This document shows positions 34,442-43,972 of a DNA stretch of 53,912 nucleotides, one piece after another. The DNA is from Clostridiaceae bacterium (lineage in GTDB: Bacteria; Bacillota_A; Clostridia; Clostridiales; Clostridiaceae): the NCBI GenBank assembly GCA_029256485.1, contig JAQSXU010000051.1, forward strand, positions 1-53,912. The letters run 5' to 3'. The position numbers and the translations under genes were made by a program. The notes beneath the pieces are model-generated. The model saw nothing but the letters and a program-made list of their open reading frames with translations, had not been told where the DNA came from and made no database searches. The first letter of the stretch is position 1, and every line of letters starts with the position of its first letter.

Positions 34442-35542
34442 TTATTTTATTGGCAGCAATAAAATTATAGAAAAACCATTATTTCCATCTACAATAACTT
34501 TTCCCCCGTATGCTTCACACCTTTCTTCAATACCAGTTATACCTAATCCTTTTTTTATATTTGAAGAACCTTTTCCGTTATCCTTTATTTCTATTCTTAG
34601 TAATTTATTTAAAGCTTTTATATTCACCATAACCATAGTGGCCTTTGAATATTTAATGGTATTGGTAAGAGCTTCCTTTACACTGTCAATTATTATTTTC
34701 CAAATTAGATAATTGATTTTATCCATATCATCAGAATAAATAATTCTGGATTCAATATTGCTGTTTGAACTAAATTCTTCTAAAAGTAATTTCAGCCTGT
34801 TTAAGCCCAGCTGTTCTGAGGTTGGTTTTAAATTTGTCAGTGTGGCTCTGATGTTCTCCATTCCCTGTCTCAATACATTGATGACATTTTCCATCATTGC
34901 CTCAGCTTTTTTTTCATCTTTTTTCATTATTATTTTGCTTGCTTCAAGCTGCATAATACTGCCTGCAATAGTATGGCCTATTTTATCATGTATTTCCTGG
35001 GCTATTTTGTTTTTCACTTCCAGCTCAGAAGTATATCTTATTTGATTTTCATAGCTTTCATCCTTATTCAGCTTTTCATATAATAAATAATTTTTACTTT
35101 TTAACTCATCATTTGATTCTGTAAGGAAATCTATTTTTTCCATGATTTTATAACCGTAATAGTACAAAATACAACCTTCACCTGCTATAAGTATAATGCT
35201 TGATCTAATTTGAAAGTCCTTAGTAAAGGCTGAAATAATTATATTAATTAAAAGAATTAATAAAGGAAACTTGTCCTGAAACATATCATATAAACAAAAT
35301 GGTATAAATAAGTAAAATATAGGATTAATGTAAGCTGCAGAAAATGCCACTAAAATCAAATCAGCAATACAAATTATTTTACTGATTTTTGTATTTAAAA
35401 TCAGGTGTTCCATTATATTTAAAGAACAATATATTAGTATTAATATAACATTTAACACAGGTTTACCATTGTATCCATTTGCATAAAATATTAAAGCATA
35501 AATTAATATAATGCTTTTGTTCAACAAAACATAGTTTTCCAT
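34442..35542 (-). CDS. Sensor histidine kinase (HisKA_3/NarX-type)
   Basis: 366 residues: about five or six N-terminal membrane segments (1-140), a coiled coil, then the HisKA_3 dimerisation helix with the phospho-accepting His in KIAQEIHDKIGHTIAGSIMQ (about residue 191). The ATPase domain has VKEALTNTIKYSKATMVMV (N box) and IKDNGKGSSNIKKGLGITGI (G boxes). Its multi-helix membrane sensor resembles LiaS/DesK-type kinases that sense envelope or membrane state. Cognate regulator directly downstream, exporter operon after that. Confidence 0.92.
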   Translation of the reverse strand: MENYVLLNKSIILIYALIFYANGYNGKPVLNVILILIYCSLNIMEHLILNTKISKIICIADLILVAFSAAYINPIFYLFIPFCLYDMFQDKFPLLILLINIIISAFTKDFQIRSSIILIAGEGCILYYYGYKIMEKIDFLTESNDELKSKNYLLYEKLNKDESYENQIRYTSELEVKNKIAQEIHDKIGHTIAGSIMQLEASKIIMKKDEKKAEAMMENVINVLRQGMENIRATLTNLKPTSEQLGLNRLKLLLEEFSSNSNIESRIIYSDDMDKINYLIWKIIIDSVKEALTNTIKYSKATMVMVNIKALNKLLRIEIKDNGKGSSNIKKGLGITGIEERCEAYGGKVIVDGNNGFSIILLLPIK

Positions 35543-35568
35543 AGAAACCCTCTTTAATTCAAAGTAAA

Positions 35569-36213
35569 TTAAACTATCGAAAATGCAAGCTTCATAATGG
35601 CATTATAAAGCATTACATAAGGTATTCCAACTATATAATTTGCTAAAAATACCACAAACACAATTAAAATAATTAATTGATACTGATACATAAATCCTGA
35701 TATTCTATAAAATACTTTTGGAAATAAATCTCTTAAAATGTGAAATCCATCAAGTCCAGGTATAGGCATAAGATTGAAAATAACAAGCATGCAGTTAATG
35801 CTTACAACCTCACTGAAGATAGTGCCAATTATCCAAGATAAACTGCTTTCGTAGTATGCGGAAGCAAAACCTGACTTATAAAGTAAAACTGTAATAAATG
35901 CAAATACCACAGCTGTTATTAAATTAGCAGTTACTCCAGCCACTGATACCTTTATATCATCCTTATAGCCTCTTCTAAAAGCTGATGGATTTGTTTCCAC
36001 AGGCTTTGCCCATCCAAATCCTATAAGTATTATCATTAAGAAACCTGCCAGGTCTATATGTGCAAATGGATTTAAAGTAAGTCTTCCCTGGAACTTTGGT
36101 GTCTTGTCTCCCAGCCTGTCAACTACTAATGCATGTGCATATTCATGGACAGTAAAGGCAATTAGTATAGCTGGAATTACTAGTATTTTAGCTAATATTG
36201 CTTGTGAACTCAA
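35569..36213 (-). CDS. Site-2 protease-like membrane metalloprotease (M50, FtsH-independent small type)
   Basis: A polytopic zinc protease of the small M50 class. The active site is FTVHEYAHALV (HExxH) in the first helix. A second conserved motif, FNLMPIPGLDGFHIL (NxxPxPxLDG), carries the third zinc ligand. It may cleave membrane substrates, though most small M50 homologues have no known target. I prefer the TTG start at 36211-36213, nine bases after GAAGGG; an ATG at 36222 abuts that site. It lies 26 bases upstream of the kinase gene. Confidence 0.87.
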   Translation of the reverse strand: MSSQAILAKILVIPAILIAFTVHEYAHALVVDRLGDKTPKFQGRLTLNPFAHIDLAGFLMIILIGFGWAKPVETNPSAFRRGYKDDIKVSVAGVTANLITAVVFAFITVLLYKSGFASAYYESSLSWIIGTIFSEVVSINCMLVIFNLMPIPGLDGFHILRDLFPKVFYRISGFMYQYQLIILIVFVVFLANYIVGIPYVMLYNAIMKLAFSIV

Positions 36214-36332
36214 AAAAATCATCCCTTCATTTACTGTTAATTTATTGAAATTATAAGTAAATATAATTATATCAAACCCACCTTCAATACACAATGACTA
36301 ATTAAAAATGCAAATATGAAATAATGCTGCTT

Positions 36333-36365
36333 TGCCCTAAAGCTCTTTTAAACAACTGTGTTATA
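36333..36365. repeat. Half copy of the hairpin repeat
   Basis: TGCCCTAAAGCTCTTTTAAA followed by CAACTGTGTTAT matches the left half of the element at 23229-23261 including the flanking TGCCCTAA. I find no matching right half nearby. It sits just beyond the apparently truncated C-terminus of the glycosyltransferase/methyltransferase gene. Confidence 0.6.
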
Positions 36366-36371
36366 TGAAGC

Positions 36372-37490
36372 TTACTTAAATTCCTTATCCTCATCTGGGG
36401 TTGGAATTATAATACTTGAAATAATATTCCCATCTTTTTTTAGATATTTTTTTAAATTTATTAAAACGCTACATGAATCATTAAGATGTTCTAATACATC
36501 TCCTAAAATTATATAATTAAAAAAGTTTGTTTCAAAACTCAACTCCGCTTTTTCAATATTTGAACAGACCATATCAGAAACATACTTAGCAATTTCTGCA
36601 GAATATTTATTAACCTCTAATCCATATACACTTGAGTTTTTATATACATCTTTTATTTTGATAAGAGTGGCGCCACAACCACAACCTATTTCCAAAACAT
36701 TAATTGGCATATCTACTGGTTCCTTTATCTGTTCTATTATATCGTATCTTATTTTGCTTGAATCATTTGAATCAAATCCCCATTTATCAAAAAATTTTTT
36801 TTGATTTATTTTCATAGTTTCAAAATACTCTTGAGAATTTTCTTTAAAAGAAACACTTCCAAAATGATGTATAAAAGTATCTTTACACAAAAACAACTTA
36901 TATCCTGATTTTATTATTCTATAGGAATAATCATCATCTTCAAAATTTCCTGGGGTAAAAATTTCATCTAATAATCCAACTTCATTAACGACTACTTTTT
37001 TTATTAACATGCAAAAACCAATGAGCCTTATTTTTTCTTCCCAAAGTTTCTCATTTGAAATATTATATTTTTCACTAAAATCAAACATTTCTTCAATAGT
37101 TTGATAATTACATTCAATGGTCTGATAGTTTGAACAATTGTTGGTAACGCATCCTACTGCACCTATATTGATATTGCTATAAAGACATTTTGTCATATTA
37201 TTTAGCCAGTTTTTCGTCACTATTGTATCATTATTAAGTAATAGAATATTTTCTCCTTCAGATATTTCAATTCCTTGATTACAACCCTTAGGAAATCCAT
37301 AGTTTTCATTATTGAATATAGTTCTAATATATTGTTGTTCTTTTAACCATTTAACTGTTCCATCACCTGAATTATTATCTACTACAATTATTTCATAAGT
37401 ACCTTTATCAGTATATTTCATTATACTGTTTATACACATCTGAGTGTAATTTAACTTATTATGCGTTAATATAATTATGCTAGTTTTCAT
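36372..37490 (-). CDS. Bifunctional GT2 glycosyltransferase plus SAM-methyltransferase-like domain, apparently C-terminally truncated
   Basis: The ATG 37488-37490 follows GAAGGAAGAGG and gives MKTSIIILTHNKLNYTQMCI, a GT2 N-terminus. An upstream in-frame ATG would run into the previous gene and is rejected. The GT2 domain (about 1-260) has VVDNNSGDGT, ILLNNDTIVT and EVGLLDEIFTPGNFEDDDYS. Residues 270-372 begin a class I methyltransferase: MPINVLEIGCGCGATLIKIK, FNYIILGDVLEHL. The protein ends at IIIPTPDEDKEFK, where homologous methyltransferase domains continue with further strands. The loss coincides with a repeat half (36333-36365), which suggests recombination. Possibly involved in surface glycan synthesis. 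Confidence 0.78.
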   Translation of the reverse strand: MKTSIIILTHNKLNYTQMCINSIMKYTDKGTYEIIVVDNNSGDGTVKWLKEQQYIRTIFNNENYGFPKGCNQGIEISEGENILLLNNDTIVTKNWLNNMTKCLYSNINIGAVGCVTNNCSNYQTIECNYQTIEEMFDFSEKYNISNEKLWEEKIRLIGFCMLIKKVVVNEVGLLDEIFTPGNFEDDDYSYRIIKSGYKLFLCKDTFIHHFGSVSFKENSQEYFETMKINQKKFFDKWGFDSNDSSKIRYDIIEQIKEPVDMPINVLEIGCGCGATLIKIKDVYKNSSVYGLEVNKYSAEIAKYVSDMVCSNIEKAELSFETNFFNYIILGDVLEHLNDSCSVLINLKKYLKKDGNIISSIIIPTPDEDKEFK

Positions 37491-37560
37491 AAAACCTCTT
37501 CCTTCTATAGAAATCATTTTTAAACTTTTATTATAAAGAGCTATAACATCTTTATGTTCC

Positions 37561-38808
37561 TTAATGATTTTGTGCAAAGTGTTCCATGATTTTTGCCCAA
37601 ATGCGTTGTGTTTCGAGAAATTCATGATAGTGCTTTTCAACATTTCTATTGTATTTCTCCAATTCAGCTAGGACTTTAATAAAATCGGGCATTCCGAAAT
37701 AGGCACAGACTTTAGGCAATGTTTCTTTAAGCTGTTTTCGCATCTCTTCAATCTTTTCCTCATAACTATCCGGATGTGTAATATAGAGCAGTAATGGCTT
37801 ATATCGAATCCAACCTATACATGCTTTGTAAAAGCGAGTGGTAATCTCCTCATTATCAGCCTTGATGAACTTCAGTTTAAGTGGAAGAACACCTTCTAAA
37901 AGGTCATTATATGTAGAAAATCCGTCATGAAATGTGTAGCATGGAACGTGCACAACTTTTCGTTCACTTAAACAGGTACTTAAAAAGGTATCCTCTCCCC
38001 TAGCTCCCGGTGGATTGTAAAATGGAAAAATACGACGAGGATCAGTAAGATTAATACATAGATTAGCGCCTGAGATGAATTTAGAATGGTTTATTTCCTG
38101 CACCTCTATAGCATCATCGCTAGTCAATATCTTTGTATCAGCATATGTTACACCGCCGTTTTTCATAACGGTTTTCAATTTATCCCAGTTAATGATATCA
38201 TTGCTGATAGCCTCAATAAAAGAACAAAAATCCGCTTCGGTCATAGTGTCATTAAATTCTATATACGGAATAGGCGATATATAGCCACAATGATTTCCGT
38301 GGGTGATGTCCGCTTGGGTGATATATTTAAGATGGCTTGTCAATATCTCCTGACCTCCCCAAATTGCAGTATTCCGCGTATTGGTAACTGCCATCGGATA
38401 TTCGTCGTCATCCAAAAAAACTAGATAATCCATATTTTGCTTTATAGCGTTATATAGTACAGCGTTACGCTTGGCTGCATATCCTTTGCCGAAAATCATT
38501 CGCACTTCATTAATATTTATGACGTTTTCTCGAATTAAATAGTCAATTTCTTCTTTTATAGCGATACTTCCAATAAATTTGCTACTATCAATCTGCTGTA
38601 CTAGATCTGGGTGTATATGGGTGTAATCGGTTATTTTGGTTTTATTATAAATAAGATCATATGCTACAAAAAGATTTAAACTGATCTTTTTGTCTTCTAC
38701 CAAGCCTGATTCCTTCCATGTGTGTATATAGGTTCTCAGCACCTTCTGAAAACTCTTTCTACCAGTGGCAAAACCGATTCCAACTTTAATATTTTTGTCC
38801 TTTTGCAT
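37561..38808 (-). CDS. Glycosyltransferase-like protein with DDD motif, possibly acquired
   Basis: 415 residues. The opening VGIGFATGRKSFQKVLRTYI and the DYLVFLDDDEYPMAV segment (about 131-145) suggest a GT-A fold with a DxD metal site. GARGEDTFLSTCL and CYTFHDGFSTYND are further acidic/aromatic blocks of the kind seen around acceptor sites. I cannot place it in a numbered family. Its base composition looks less A/T-rich than neighbours, with many GCG/CGT-type codons (for example near 37600, 38440 and 38480), suggesting transfer. AAGGAGTGATTAA precedes the ATG. It lies upstream of and close to the truncated GT2 gene. Confidence 0.65.
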   Translation of the reverse strand: MQKDKNIKVGIGFATGRKSFQKVLRTYIHTWKESGLVEDKKISLNLFVAYDLIYNKTKITDYTHIHPDLVQQIDSSKFIGSIAIKEEIDYLIRENVININEVRMIFGKGYAAKRNAVLYNAIKQNMDYLVFLDDDEYPMAVTNTRNTAIWGGQEILTSHLKYITQADITHGNHCGYISPIPYIEFNDTMTEADFCSFIEAISNDIINWDKLKTVMKNGGVTYADTKILTSDDAIEVQEINHSKFISGANLCINLTDPRRIFPFYNPPGARGEDTFLSTCLSERKVVHVPCYTFHDGFSTYNDLLEGVLPLKLKFIKADNEEITTRFYKACIGWIRYKPLLLYITHPDSYEEKIEEMRKQLKETLPKVCAYFGMPDFIKVLAELEKYNRNVEKHYHEFLETQRIWAKIMEHFAQNH

Positions 38809-39036
38809 TTAATCACTCCTTTTTAATGCAAAACAATCATAAAGAATAACTACTTTTATTTTTTCAGTGTTAACTTCATATACGTTTTTAAATATAGTTT
38901 CTATTGATTAAAGATGATGTGAGCAGGGTAAGGCAAGTATTTTGAGATTATAATTGGATTTTTTAAATCCCTTTTAAAAAGCTTCAGATATGAATTATCT
39001 CTTGAATTTAATAATGTTAGAGTATAGTTATCATAA

Positions 39037-39076
39037 TAAAAAAAAAGCCACATTAACTAATCATTAAATGTGACAT
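39037..39076 (-). terminator. Intrinsic terminator of the candidate small RNA
   Basis: Stem GCCACATTAA / TTAAATGTGAC on the plus strand; read on minus it ends in a run of nine T. No protein gene ends here, which is why a short transcript is suspected. Confidence 0.75.
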
Positions 39077-39206
39077 TAAAATCGATTGGTACTTCGTTGG
39101 TTTAACGAGATGCAATTTAAATAGTATCTTCACAGTTGAGTACTATATAAATTAGTATATCACAATGAATTTTTATTAGCAAACAATAAGAAGATTCATT
39201 GTGATA
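39037..39206 (-). ncRNA. Candidate small RNA with operator-like inverted repeat, promoter and terminator
   Basis: Within the 542-base gap 38809-39350 the minus strand has TTGCTA (39177-39182), a 17-base spacer and TATACT (39154-39159). A 13-base inverted repeat TATCACAATGAAT / ATTCATTGTGATA (39158-39170 and 39194-39206) brackets the -35 and overlaps the -10. About 75 bases downstream of the likely start is a terminator: GTCACATTTAATGATTAGTT with AATGTGGC and nine T (39037-39076). The predicted transcript is about 105-110 bases with no convincing reading frame. The rest of the gap shows nothing else I can support apart from the hairpins at 39233-39265 and 39315-39340. Confidence 0.5.
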
Positions 39207-39232
39207 ATACTTATTTATAAAACTTAAAATGA

Positions 39233-39265
39233 AAGAAAGTCAATTTTTTTATCTTGACTTTCTTC
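39233..39265 (-). terminator. Terminator-like hairpin downstream of the nucleotidase gene
   Basis: GAAAGTCAAGA and TTGACTTTCTTTC form a hairpin on the minus strand followed by ATTTTAAG. A nearer hairpin (AACAACATCTGAGAGTTGTT, 39315-39337) also follows the nucleotidase stop. Confidence 0.5.
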
Positions 39266-39350
39266 TAGATTTTTAGGCATTACCCTTTCTGTTATTAACC
39301 CATATAATCCACCTATCAACAACTCTCAGATGTTGTTAATATGGCTGACA

Positions 39351-42300
39351 TTATGCTGTTTTCTTCTTTTTCTTATCTTCTCTATCCCAAATCAAGAATG
39401 CTACTCCAAGAGCAGCTACTACTGCACCCATATCTATGAGCATATTCATGTCCACCATGGAACCTGTCTTAGGAAGATTAATAGTTGTATTGGAGCCATT
39501 ATCTGCAGCTGGTGTTTGACCTTCTTTAACTACTGCTGTAGTAGACAGCTTCCAGTTATCAGCCACTGTAGGAGATATAGTCTTATTATCCTGAATGTAT
39601 TTAAACATCATATTTCTAACCTGTCCATCGTCTCCTAAAGTCTTAGCTGAATCATAAACAACAATTGAAGGATCTCCGTTCTTTAATCCAGCAGCCTTCA
39701 TAAATCCTCCGCCGCCGTTAAATCTATAGTTGTTTATTGCAACTGTAAATACATCAGTGTCTTTTACTAATTTGCCGCTTACCTTTAAGTTAACTATTCT
39801 GTCTCCTGTTATAACCCTGCCTGTGGAATCCACTGTACATGCAGGCTTGGTTAAGTCCACATCATAGGAAGCCCCATATAACTGATCAAGGTTATAGTCT
39901 GGAATATTTAATACTGGATCCTTTACTATGGCATCACCGCTGTTTGAAGTCTGCTTATAATATCTAACTGACCATTCCATCCATGCCTTTAATTGTGCTC
40001 CATTCATCTTTACTCCATATAAGAAGTTTTCATATACATATACGCTCATAATATCCTGTATGGTCACATTTCCCTTTGGAATGTATGCTGATGAGCTTAA
40101 TGGAGCAGCAATAGACAATTGTGTTCCAGCACCCTGCATTTGAACTTTATTTATTAAGTCCATTATAGCTGTTGGTTTTATTGTCTGATTTGCACCAGTA
40201 AATTCACCTGTAGATTGTCCTAATATTGTCTGAGTATATTTTAAAGTAGCATCTTCGTATGGCTGTGCTAATTTAAGGATAGCTGGGTCTGCTGCAATAG
40301 TGTTGTCCATTGGTATAGTTTTTGAAGCTATTGTTCCAATGGTTCCGTCAGCATTTACAGCTATATCAACCTGTGAAACATTCTGAGCAAATTTTCCTGG
40401 TTCAGTAACAACCACATTTTTGCCGCTTGGATTTTTATAATCATGCTGTGCAAAAAGTGAATGTGCGTGTCCAGCTATTATAGCATCAATTCCATTTACA
40501 TTTTGCGCCACTGCCTTAATTTGATTTTCTGGAATAGTATCTGTAGCACTTTCTTCTCCGCTGTGGATTGTAGCTACAACTATATCAACTTTTTCAGTAT
40601 TCTTTAAAATTGGTACCCACTTGTTTGCTTCTTCCACCAGGTCATTAAATTTTAAGCCATTATAATTAGAAGTATTCTCCCAGTTTGGAATGCACTTTGT
40701 GGTTAATCCTAAAATACCAACCTTTATTGTTTTGCCATTGATATTAAATGATTTTACAAAGTATGGCTTTACAAAGTTTGAGTTATCTGATGTGTTATAG
40801 GTGTTAGCAGATAAAACATTTATTCCCTCAGTTTTTGCATCTTTTATAACTCTGTTTAGAACATCTAATCCATAATTAAATTCATGGTTTCCAAGGGTCC
40901 ATGTATCATAACCCATAGCTCCCATTACCTTTATCAACGGATATTCTGAAGTTGTATCTATCTTATCAAAGTAATAAGACAAAGGTGTTCCCTGAATAGT
41001 ATCTCCTGAATCCACAAGCATAACATTAGAATTTGATTGTCTAACATTATTTACGTAGGTTGATACCTTGGCCAAACCTTGATTTGCAGTTTTACCTGTG
41101 TTGTAATCTATTGGGTATATATTTCCGTGTACATCGGATGTGCCAATAATGGTAATATATTTTACACTGTTTTCAATTCTGCTGTCCATGGAAGTCACTA
41201 TTCCGCTGTTTGCCTTCACATTGTCTATGAGGATATCTCTAACTAAAACATGACTGTCTACGTATGATGCCTTCACTGCTGGATCTGTGAACTCAGTAAA
41301 TCCATCTCCCCCTGTTCCAACAAAGTCATTTGTTGCAACCTTTAAGGTTTCTGAATCAGAAATGGCACTTCCATCTGCTCTTGTTAAGCTTACTACTCTG
41401 CTGCCAGATGGTTTGGACATATCATATTTAACTTTAACTCCAGACAATTGAATTCCCTTACCATTGTCTGCAAAGGCTTGTTCAAAAACTTTAGTTAACT
41501 GAGCTTTGTTCATATTTACTGTGATAACAACATTATCAAATGGCATTAGGTAAAATATTGTACCTACAGTAATGTCTCCTGAAGGAATATCTATTCTAAT
41601 TCCGCCATTGTTCTGCAGACCTACATCAGCTTTTGCATTTTGTCTAATAACATCTGTTGACCAATTTCCCAGATAGGACTCTCCATAAGGGGTTCCGTCC
41701 TGGGTTCTTGTAAGATTTTTGCTTGTTGAACCTATTTTAACATTAAACACTGGTCCCAGTTCATCATTTGCCGCTTTTACTATGCTCATAACATCTGGAT
41801 CAGTAACTGGATTTGCAGCTTTGTATCCATTGGCAGCAGTTGTGTCTATAGCTGTGTAGCTTGATGAAGTATTTAAAAAGCTTACTTTATTTGATGAATC
41901 TACAGACATTTTTAAATCTATAAAGCCTTTTCCAGCATTATTTGCAATTACTACTGGAATTCCATTAGCAGCAGTAGCTTGTACCTTTGTATGTGAATGT
42001 CCACCTAGTACAGCATTAACATTAGTAAGTTTATTAGCTATATCAAATACAGGCCCTGTTGTTAAATCCTGGTTGCTTCCCTCATGAATAACGGCAATAA
42101 CAACATCAGCTTTATTGTTGTCCTTAATATCCTTTGCCACAGCATTGATCTCTGCAGCTGGATCTGTAAATTTATAATCTGCCACATTTGCAGGCAGTAC
42201 TATGGTTGGTGTTTCCGTGGTTATTGCACCAACTAAAGCTATTCTTACACCGTCTTTTGTAATAATTTTATATGGGTCTAATACTCTGGTTCCATCAGAT

Positions 42301-42734
42301 TTTTTATATAGATTAGAACATATTATAGAATAAGAAGCATCCTTCATTGTTGTGTTTAATATCTTGTCTAATGTCCAATCAAATTCATGATTCCCAAGTG
42401 CAGTAACTTCCATTCCTATATTGCTCATAACCTTTTGAACCGGGACCCCGAATAAAACATTTGAAACCGGTGAACCTTGATATAAATCTCCTCCTCCGAT
42501 TACAAGTGTTCTGTTTGGATTAGAAGCCTTAATGTCCTTAATATCTTTAGCTAAAACCCCTGCAACGGGATTATTGCTTGAGTCCAGTAAAGCTCCGTGG
42601 AAGTCTGTAATTTCAATGAGGTCAAAAACCTTTGAAGTGTCTGCACTTACATTAATAGGTGAAAGAAGACTGAAGGTCATAAGGAAAGTAGTAACTAGAG
42701 CTGTCAGTTTCTTAAATTTCAAAGACTTGAACAA
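39351..42734 (-). CDS. Cell-wall-anchored tandem 5'-nucleotidase/2',3'-cyclic phosphodiesterase (two UshA-like modules, LPXTG)
   Basis: 1127 residues with a signal peptide (LTALVTTFLMTFSLLSPINV-SAD) and a C-terminal sortase signal NLPKTGS, hydrophobic stretch, then DREDKKKKKTA. Module 1 (about 35-510) has ITDFHGAL, GGGDLYQGSPV, GNHEFDW, VIHEGSN and GGHSHTK. Module 2 (about 525-1060) has GTSDVHGNIYP, DSGDTIQGTPL, GNHEFNYG, ATIHSGEE and AGHAHSLF, each with a 5'-nucleotidase C-terminal substrate domain. It should release nucleosides and phosphate from extracellular nucleotides. The start is TTG 42732-42734, seven bases after AGGAGG. Fusion of two complete modules in one chain is seen in other Firmicute surface nucleotidases. 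Monocistronic with its own promoter. Confidence 0.92.
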   Translation of the reverse strand: MFKSLKFKKLTALVTTFLMTFSLLSPINVSADTSKVFDLIEITDFHGALLDSSNNPVAGVLAKDIKDIKASNPNRTLVIGGGDLYQGSPVSNVLFGVPVQKVMSNIGMEVTALGNHEFDWTLDKILNTTMKDASYSIICSNLYKKSDGTRVLDPYKIITKDGVRIALVGAITTETPTIVLPANVADYKFTDPAAEINAVAKDIKDNNKADVVIAVIHEGSNQDLTTGPVFDIANKLTNVNAVLGGHSHTKVQATAANGIPVVIANNAGKGFIDLKMSVDSSNKVSFLNTSSSYTAIDTTAANGYKAANPVTDPDVMSIVKAANDELGPVFNVKIGSTSKNLTRTQDGTPYGESYLGNWSTDVIRQNAKADVGLQNNGGIRIDIPSGDITVGTIFYLMPFDNVVITVNMNKAQLTKVFEQAFADNGKGIQLSGVKVKYDMSKPSGSRVVSLTRADGSAISDSETLKVATNDFVGTGGDGFTEFTDPAVKASYVDSHVLVRDILIDNVKANSGIVTSMDSRIENSVKYITIIGTSDVHGNIYPIDYNTGKTANQGLAKVSTYVNNVRQSNSNVMLVDSGDTIQGTPLSYYFDKIDTTSEYPLIKVMGAMGYDTWTLGNHEFNYGLDVLNRVIKDAKTEGINVLSANTYNTSDNSNFVKPYFVKSFNINGKTIKVGILGLTTKCIPNWENTSNYNGLKFNDLVEEANKWVPILKNTEKVDIVVATIHSGEESATDTIPENQIKAVAQNVNGIDAIIAGHAHSLFAQHDYKNPSGKNVVVTEPGKFAQNVSQVDIAVNADGTIGTIASKTIPMDNTIAADPAILKLAQPYEDATLKYTQTILGQSTGEFTGANQTIKPTAIMDLINKVQMQGAGTQLSIAAPLSSSAYIPKGNVTIQDIMSVYVYENFLYGVKMNGAQLKAWMEWSVRYYKQTSNSGDAIVKDPVLNIPDYNLDQLYGASYDVDLTKPACTVDSTGRVITGDRIVNLKVSGKLVKDTDVFTVAINNYRFNGGGGFMKAAGLKNGDPSIVVYDSAKTLGDDGQVRNMMFKYIQDNKTISPTVADNWKLSTTAVVKEGQTPAADNGSNTTINLPKTGSMVDMNMLIDMGAVVAALGVAFLIWDREDKKKKKTA

Positions 42735-42818
42735 AGTACCCCCTCCTAATTTATAATTTATTTAGTCAATACAATTTTATGTCTAAGTTCTATTGTATAA
42801 TTATGTATTGTAATATAA

Positions 42819-42846
42819 ATTATACCTATAATTGAGATATTTGTAA
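42819..42846 (-). promoter_or_regulatory. Promoter of the nucleotidase gene
   Basis: On the minus strand TTACAA (42841-42846) and TATAAT (42819-42824), spacer 16 bases, about 80 bases before the TTG start. Confidence 0.55.
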
Positions 42847-42868
42847 ATGTATTCAAAATTAAGTTTGC

Positions 42869-42900
42869 ATAAAAAAAGAAAGTAAATTAATTTACTTTCT
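42869..42900 (-). terminator. Terminator of the beta-propeller-like gene
   Basis: On the minus strand the near-perfect palindrome AGAAAGTAAATTAATTTACT followed by TTCTTTTTTTATG lies directly after the stop at 42902. Confidence 0.85.
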
Positions 42901-42901
42901 T

Positions 42902-43927
42902 CTAATTAAATAACTGTTTTTCCAGTTTTCCTTCACTAATTGATGTTACGCCGTCGGTATACATCTGCAGGAAGTTTCCGTTATAATTTGTTTCCTTTCC
43001 AGAGCCTAATTCTGTGATTACTCCCCTTAAATTATCATTTACATGTATCTTACCATTTGGGGATATATATATATCACTTTGATTTGAGGCCTCTGGCAGT
43101 TTTTCGCTTTTCCATGTAGAAGTATCTTCTGATAGATCTCCATAGTAAACCTTTGTTACCTGATTATTTTCCAGTTCACCTATATATACTTTATCTTCAT
43201 CATCTACACCAATTAAACAAGTGTCCTGCACTCCAGGAATACTTATCTGCTGCCTGTTTCCTGTTACATAAACTCTTTTATGTGTTAAATCTTCATATAA
43301 AAGTTTATCCTTGTGTGACAATGAATCAATTTTTCCAATCACATAGGCATTAGTTTCTACCTTTTTCATTTCTTTCATAATGTTTATCCAGTAAATACTG
43401 CTTCTTTTACCTCCAAGTGCCACCTTAACATAAATTACATTTGTTAAAGGTGATGCTTGAATATCCACTACTTCTGCCTTTTTATCAGCCCAAGTCAGAT
43501 CCTTAACCTGTTCTTTTATATCCTTGTCCACATCATAATAGGAAAGCTTAAAGCTGTTACCATTACTGCCTGTGTGTTTTTCACCTATTAACATTCTATT
43601 TCTGTCGGGCAGCCATTTAAAATAAGATACTTTAACTCCATCATTAAAGTCTACAGTATTTACCTTTCCTGTCTTTGTATTTACAATTTTTAAACTATCA
43701 TTATCATAATAAGCTAAATATTTTGCATCAAAAGATACTTGTGCATTTTTTTCATTACTTGGAACATTAACTACTGCATCCTTAACATTTTTGCTAGTTT
43801 TCTCTACCTTTTCAATTTTAACTTTAGTTTGAGTTGAAAATAAATAATTATTGGCATAAATCAAGCCTCCAAACTGCAATGCCAAGGATAAAGTTACCCA
43901 AACTAATATCCTTCTGAAAACTTTCAT
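42902..43927 (-). CDS. Membrane-anchored beta-propeller-like hypothetical protein
   Basis: 341 residues with an N-terminal signal anchor (ILVWVTLSLALQFGGLIYAN). The outside part has repeating strand blocks of the WD40/TolB-propeller kind: VSFDAKYLAYYDNDSLKIVN, FKWLPDRNRMLIGEKHTGS, YYDVDKD, VIYVKVALGGKRSSIYWINI, and DIYISPNGKIHV. I recognise no named family. It probably binds a surface ligand or partner. It lies 127 bases downstream of the phosphodiester glycosidase gene, with a strong alternative hairpin structure between them. Confidence 0.65.
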   Translation of the reverse strand: MKVFRRILVWVTLSLALQFGGLIYANNYLFSTQTKVKIEKVEKTSKNVKDAVVNVPSNEKNAQVSFDAKYLAYYDNDSLKIVNTKTGKVNTVDFNDGVKVSYFKWLPDRNRMLIGEKHTGSNGNSFKLSYYDVDKDIKEQVKDLTWADKKAEVVDIQASPLTNVIYVKVALGGKRSSIYWINIMKEMKKVETNAYVIGKIDSLSHKDKLLYEDLTHKRVYVTGNRQQISIPGVQDTCLIGVDDEDKVYIGELENNQVTKVYYGDLSEDTSTWKSEKLPEASNQSDIYISPNGKIHVNDNLRGVITELGSGKETNYNGNFLQMYTDGVTSISEGKLEKQLFN

Positions 43928-43972
43928 GTTTCACTCTCCTTATATGCTATGAGTAAACAATACGTAAACTTA

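Noticed and set aside
37491..37643. Longer N-terminus for the GT2/methyltransferase gene
   Set aside because: It overlaps the preceding gene by about 80 bases; the shorter start has a strong GAAGGAAGAGG site and begins exactly at the GT2 domain.
39351..42734. Two UshA-like genes fused by misassembly
   Set aside because: The frame is continuous, both modules have complete motif sets, and the single signal peptide and single LPKTG at opposite ends fit one designed protein; tandem nucleotidases of this kind are known.
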